The notes beneath the pieces are model-generated. The model saw only the letters and a program-made list of their open reading frames with translations. It ran no database searches and was not told where the DNA came from. Below, one piece after another: positions 6,787-9,466 of a DNA stretch of 9,466 nt. A program made the position numbers and the translations under genes. Every line of letters begins with the position of its first letter. The stretch's first letter is position 1. The stretch is from JBLHGU01 sp047615875. GTDB lineage: Bacteria > Pseudomonadota > Gammaproteobacteria > Arenicellales > CAJQKF01. The stretch lies in NCBI GenBank assembly GCA_047615875.1, contig JBLHGU010000200.1, positions 1 to 9,466 of the forward strand, read 5' to 3'.

Positions 6787-7422
6787 ATGAACTCACAGAC
6801 GCCTTCCATACCAACTCAAGGTCTCGGTCTGGTGCCGATGGTAATTGAAACCACAGGCCGTGGTGAGCGAGCGTACGATATTTACTCTCGTATGCTTAAG
6901 GAGCGAGTCATTTTTCTAGTCGGCCAGGTTGAAGACCATATGGCCAATTTGGTTGTCGCTCAGTTGCTGTTTCTGGAATCTGAAAACCCAGATAAAGATA
7001 TTCATATATATGTAAATAGCCCTGGTGGTGTGGTGACAGCTGGGATGGCGATCTATGACACTATGCAATTCATTCGATCAGACGTAAGCACGGTTTGTAT
7101 TGGCCAGGCGGCAAGTATGGGTGCTGTTATTCTCGCGGGTGGTGCGGAAGGTAAACGCCACGCATTGCCACATTCTCGTATAATGATCCACCAGCCATGG
7201 GGTGGCTTTCAGGGTCAGGCGACTGATATCGATATCCACGCACGGGAAATTCTGATGCTGCGTGAGCGACTAAACGGAATTCTTGCCAAACATTGTGGAA
7301 AAGATGTTGACGAGCTGAGCAAGGATACCGAAAGAGATAATTTTATGGGTAGTGATGCGGCAGTTGAGTACGGTTTGATCGATTCAGTTATCAATTCACG
7401 TGCTGAAACCGCCGAAACCTAA
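6787..7422 (+). CDS. clpP: ATP-dependent Clp protease proteolytic subunit
   Basis: ClpP is the tetradecameric serine peptidase that degrades substrates fed by ClpX or ClpA. At 211 residues it compares with 207 in E. coli. The catalytic triad is complete: Ser110 in G-Q-A-A-S-M-G-A, His135 in R-I-M-I-H-Q-P and Asp184 in T-E-R-D-N-F-M. The oxyanion-side glycine strand is N-S-P-G-G at 77-81. The first dozen or so residues look like the propeptide that is autocleaved in the family. The ATG is preceded by the purine-rich AAGAGTGG at normal distance. It lies just downstream of tig and upstream of its partner clpX, from which it is separated by a hairpin and 174 bases. Confidence 0.97.
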   Translation: MNSQTPSIPTQGLGLVPMVIETTGRGERAYDIYSRMLKERVIFLVGQVEDHMANLVVAQLLFLESENPDKDIHIYVNSPGGVVTAGMAIYDTMQFIRSDVSTVCIGQAASMGAVILAGGAEGKRHALPHSRIMIHQPWGGFQGQATDIDIHAREILMLRERLNGILAKHCGKDVDELSKDTERDNFMGSDAAVEYGLIDSVINSRAETAET

Positions 7423-7449
7423 GGTAACTCAGAAGTGTTACCTTATTTT
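7421..7449 (+). terminator. Terminator-like hairpin directly after clpP
   Basis: AAGGTAAC (7421-7428) pairs perfectly with GTTACCTT (7437-7444) around an 8-base loop, followed by ATTTT. The stem begins within the clpP stop codon. The U-run is short and the stem moderately AU-rich, so it is likely a partial terminator or a 3'-end stabiliser that lets clpP and clpX levels differ. Confidence 0.5.
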
Positions 7450-7460
7450 GCAGAACTAGA

Positions 7461-7490
7461 CTTGCAATTTCCTGTCAAAGTCTGCATCTT
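7461..7490 (+). promoter_or_regulatory. Weak sigma-32-like promoter candidate for clpX
   Basis: CTTGCAA (7461-7467), 14 bases, then CTGCATCTT (7482-7490) resembles the RpoH consensus in both boxes, with the same spacing as the htpG promoter. The -10 box is imperfect (CTGC instead of CCCC). The position after the clpP hairpin would give clpX its own transcript. The rest of the gap up to 7596 is AT-rich, with no clear sigma-70 promoter. Confidence 0.3.
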
Positions 7491-7596
7491 TACAGAAGCG
7501 AAAGTCACGATCTAAGACTGGCTTTTTAAGCTTTTGGCATTTGGCTTTAGAATTGTTTTTTAATAATTCAGCCAAGCAACAATATCGAGAGACTAG

Positions 7597-8871
7597 ATGG
7601 CAGATAATCCCGGCGATAAGAAAGGCGACAAACTTCTCTACTGTTCCTTTTGTGGTAAAAGCCAACACGAAGTGAGGAAACTCATTGCAGGACCATCAGT
7701 ATTCATTTGTGATGAATGCGTAGAGCTTTGCAACGAAATTATTCGCGAAGAGGCAGCTGAATCTGCCGATGCACAACCTAAAGATGCCAGCTACCCAACT
7801 CCACAGGAGATTTGTGGAAGCCTGGATGACTTTGTTATTGGTCAGGAAGAAGCCAAAAAGGTTTTGTCTGTAGCGGTATACAATCATTACAAGCGCATCG
7901 ATCATGAAGATCAGGTCGGTGATATTGATATTTCTAAAAGCAATATCCTTATGATTGGCCCCACCGGTTCTGGTAAAACGCTATTAGCAGAAACACTGGC
8001 CAAGCAACTTAATGTTCCCTTCACCATAGCTGATGCGACCACGCTTACCGAGGCCGGTTATGTGGGTGAAGACGTCGAAAATATTATTCAGAAGTTGTTG
8101 CAGAAATGCGACTACGAAGTCGAGAAAGCCCAGATGGGCATCGTCTATATAGACGAGATTGATAAAATTTCTCGCAAATCAGACAACCCTTCGATTACCC
8201 GGGATGTTTCCGGTGAAGGTGTGCAGCAGGCTTTGCTCAAGTTGATAGAAGGTACTGTAGCGTCTGTGCCCCCTCAGGGTGGACGTAAACATCCTCAACA
8301 GGAATTTTTGCAGGTAGATACGCGTAATGTGCTTTTTATCTGTGGCGGTGCTTTTGCCGGGCTTGAAAAAGTCATTCAGTCGCGCACTGAAAAATCTGGA
8401 ATTGGGTTCGGTGCAGATATAAAGAGTAAGAGCATTGAGGACAGGGTCGGCGAGCTAATTGCCGATTTAGAGCCCGAAGATCTTATTCGGTTTGGTTTGA
8501 TTCCGGAATTTGTTGGTCGATTGCCAGTTATTGCCACTTTGACAGAACTTGATGAAGAAGCATTAATTACTATTTTGACTGAACCTCGAAATGCTCTGGT
8601 GAAACAGTATCAGAAATTGTTTGAGCTGGAAGGTGTGCAACTTGAAATTCGCGAAGATGCTTTAAAAGCTGTAGCTCGTAAAGCATCGGACAGAAAAACT
8701 GGCGCTCGAGGACTGCGTTCTATATTGGAAAGTGCATTACTTGAGACAATGTTTGAGCTACCTTCCATGGAGAACGTTAAAAAAGTCAGCGTAGATGCGA
8801 GTGTTATAACTGACGGAGCCAGACCCTTGTATGTTTTTGAAGACGATCAAAAAAGTGGTACCGACGACTAA
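7597..8871 (+). CDS. clpX: ATP-dependent Clp protease ATP-binding subunit ClpX
   Basis: ClpX is a hexameric AAA+ unfoldase that delivers substrates to ClpP. It has 424 residues, the same as E. coli. The N-terminal zinc-binding domain has Cys16, Cys19, Cys38 and Cys41. Then come Walker A G-P-T-G-S-G-K-T (121-128), pore loop G-Y-V-G (154-157), Walker B I-V-Y-I-D-E-I-D (182-189), the R-K-H loop (230-232), the I-G-F tripeptide (269-271) that docks into ClpP, the arginine-finger motif V-G-R-L-P (R309) and sensor 2 G-A-R-G-L-R (369-374). All functional parts are intact. The Shine-Dalgarno is weak (GAGAGACTAG before the ATG). It ends 39 bases before a strong terminator. Confidence 0.98.
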   Translation: MADNPGDKKGDKLLYCSFCGKSQHEVRKLIAGPSVFICDECVELCNEIIREEAAESADAQPKDASYPTPQEICGSLDDFVIGQEEAKKVLSVAVYNHYKRIDHEDQVGDIDISKSNILMIGPTGSGKTLLAETLAKQLNVPFTIADATTLTEAGYVGEDVENIIQKLLQKCDYEVEKAQMGIVYIDEIDKISRKSDNPSITRDVSGEGVQQALLKLIEGTVASVPPQGGRKHPQQEFLQVDTRNVLFICGGAFAGLEKVIQSRTEKSGIGFGADIKSKSIEDRVGELIADLEPEDLIRFGLIPEFVGRLPVIATLTELDEEALITILTEPRNALVKQYQKLFELEGVQLEIREDALKAVARKASDRKTGARGLRSILESALLETMFELPSMENVKKVSVDASVITDGARPLYVFEDDQKSGTDD

Positions 8872-8909
8872 GTACTAACCGCAGCCATAATTCTGTTGTG
8901 CCCGGTTAG

Positions 8910-8946
8910 AAAAAGCGCATTCTGAATATTCAGAATGCGCTTTTTT
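8910..8946 (+). terminator. Strong intrinsic terminator after clpX
   Basis: A perfect 36-bp palindrome (8910-8945) has a 13-base GC-containing arm starting GCGCATTC, flanked by A5 on the left and T6 on the right. It is a textbook rho-independent terminator that closes the tig-clpP-clpX transcript and isolates lon. Its symmetry would also stop transcription from the other side. Confidence 0.93.
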
Positions 8947-9031
8947 GGTTTTGCGCGAAGGGTATTGAGTGATCGATGTTGAAAGTTGCAGAAAATATAC
9001 AGAGAATCCAACGGCAGTTAGCCATAAGTGG

Positions 9032-9060
9032 TTGAATTATTCCTTTGTTAGCTACATATT
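9032..9060 (+). promoter_or_regulatory. Candidate sigma-70 promoter of lon
   Basis: TTGAAT (9032-9037), exactly 17 bases, then CATATT (9055-9060) is a plausible sigma-70 promoter about 100 bases before the lon start codon. It is the best candidate in the 214 bases between the clpX terminator and lon. No sigma-32 box with a C-run is evident here, although lon is an RpoH gene in E. coli. Confidence 0.4.
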
Positions 9061-9094
9061 AGGAACTAATCTGATCCTGGTATTAGAATCTAAT
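9058..9094. promoter_or_regulatory. Tandem operator-like dyads upstream of lon
   Basis: ATTAG-GAA-CTAAT (9058-9070) and ATTAG-AAT-CTAAT (9082-9094) are two 13-bp dyads with identical half-sites, separated by 11 bases and repeating every 24 bases. The first overlaps the candidate lon -10 box. This layout resembles paired binding sites for a dimeric repressor. The regulator is unknown. Confidence 0.45.
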
Positions 9095-9103
9095 TAAGAG
9101 CTT

Positions 9104-9124
9104 TGAAGATTATTTTTATCTTCA
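9104..9124 (+). promoter_or_regulatory. AU-rich hairpin in the lon leader
   Basis: TGAAGAT and ATCTTCA form a 7-bp stem around TATTTTT, about 36 bases before the lon start. It does not include the Shine-Dalgarno at 9151, so any role in translation control would be indirect. It may be chance in AT-rich DNA. Confidence 0.2.
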
Positions 9125-9160
9125 GAAGTCTCGTTTTCATCGTGTTATTCGGAGTAAGTT

Positions 9161-9466
9161 GTGCCCGTGAATGAAGAAATTCGCTTTCCCATGTTGCCTT
9201 TGCGCGACGTGGTTATTTTTCCGCACATGGTTATCCCCTTGTTTGTCGGTCGTAAGAAGTCAATCCTGGCGCTTGAAGAAGCCATGGAAGCTGGAAAGAA
9301 TATTTTTCTAGCGGCGCAAATGGATGCGACTGACGACGACCCCGGTCCTGAGCAAATTTATCAGGTTGGCACTGTCGCCAATATACTACAACTTCTCAAG
9401 TTGCCTGACGGAACCGTAAAAGTTCTGGTAGAAGGTATTCGCAGAGCATCCATTGTCAGATATGTT
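9161..9466 (+). CDS. lon: ATP-dependent protease Lon, N-terminal part (runs off the window)
   Basis: Lon is the homohexameric AAA+ serine protease that removes misfolded and regulatory proteins. Only the first 102 codons are present, open to the window edge. They encode the start of the Lon substrate-binding domain: F-P-M-L-P-L-R-D-V-V-I-F-P-H-M near residues 9-23, P-L-F-V-G-R, then Q-x(5)-D-D-D-P near 53-62 and V-G-T-V-A-N-I, ending in V-L-V-E-G-I-R-R-A. I chose the GTG at 9161 because GGAG (9151-9154) lies 6 bases before it; a second in-frame GTG at 9167 is the alternative. The ATPase and peptidase domains lie outside the window. It follows clpX behind a strong terminator, so it has its own promoter, as is usual for tig-clpP-clpX-lon. 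Confidence 0.95.
   Translation, partial: MPVNEEIRFPMLPLRDVVIFPHMVIPLFVGRKKSILALEEAMEAGKNIFLAAQMDATDDDPGPEQIYQVGTVANILQLLKLPDGTVKVLVEGIRRASIVRYV

Noticed and set aside
7534..7550. Sigma-54-like TGGCA ... TTTGGC before clpX
   Set aside because: The GG and GC elements are not at the fixed 10-base spacing that sigma-54 promoters require.
7456..7905. Minus-strand open frames across the clpP-clpX gap and the start of clpX
   Set aside because: They lie largely antisense to the ClpX zinc-binding region, with no ribosome site and low-complexity translation.

Overview
The window looks like a chromosomal segment of a gammaproteobacterium. The tRNA cluster followed by tig-clpP-clpX-lon is the conserved gammaproteobacterial arrangement, as in Pseudomonas. 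Bacterial-type CCA-encoding tRNAs, a sigma-32-like promoter and a signal-peptide-bearing outer-membrane barrel fit this. I cannot name a genus.

Layout. The left edge holds a perfect 20-bp palindrome. A minus-strand gene for a secreted outer-membrane beta-barrel of omptin-like appearance (38-997) follows. It is divergent from truD (1089-2174, tRNA pseudouridine-13 synthase). truD converges on htpG (2291-4201, minus strand; Hsp90 chaperone) across a bidirectional terminator. htpG has a good sigma-32 promoter and is divergent from a tRNA operon (4484-5379) carrying Pro(TGG), Arg(TCT), His(GTG), Lys(CTT) and Leu(TAG). The operon is driven by a strong sigma-70 promoter with a GC-rich discriminator of the stringent-control type. 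tig (5447-6742), clpP (6787-7422), clpX (7597-8871) and the 5' end of lon (from 9161) fill the right half. A textbook terminator separates clpX from lon.

The standout feature is the tRNA-Arg(TCT) gene. Its anticodon loop is interrupted by a 302-nt sequence with the conserved parts of a self-splicing group I intron: P1 with a GAG guide, P3, P4, the R and S elements forming P7, P9 and a terminal G. The intron sits between anticodon positions 34 and 35 and encodes no homing endonuclease. Exact removal restores a canonical tRNA-Arg(UCU), so maturation of an AGA-decoding tRNA probably depends on RNA splicing. Secondary points are a pair of identical-spacing dyads (ATTAG-N3-CTAAT) overlapping the likely lon promoter, and an omptin-like barrel that appears to keep only half of the protease active site.

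Functionally, most of the window is protein quality control: HtpG folds, trigger factor receives nascent chains, and ClpXP and Lon degrade. It is interleaved with tRNA supply and tRNA modification (TruD).
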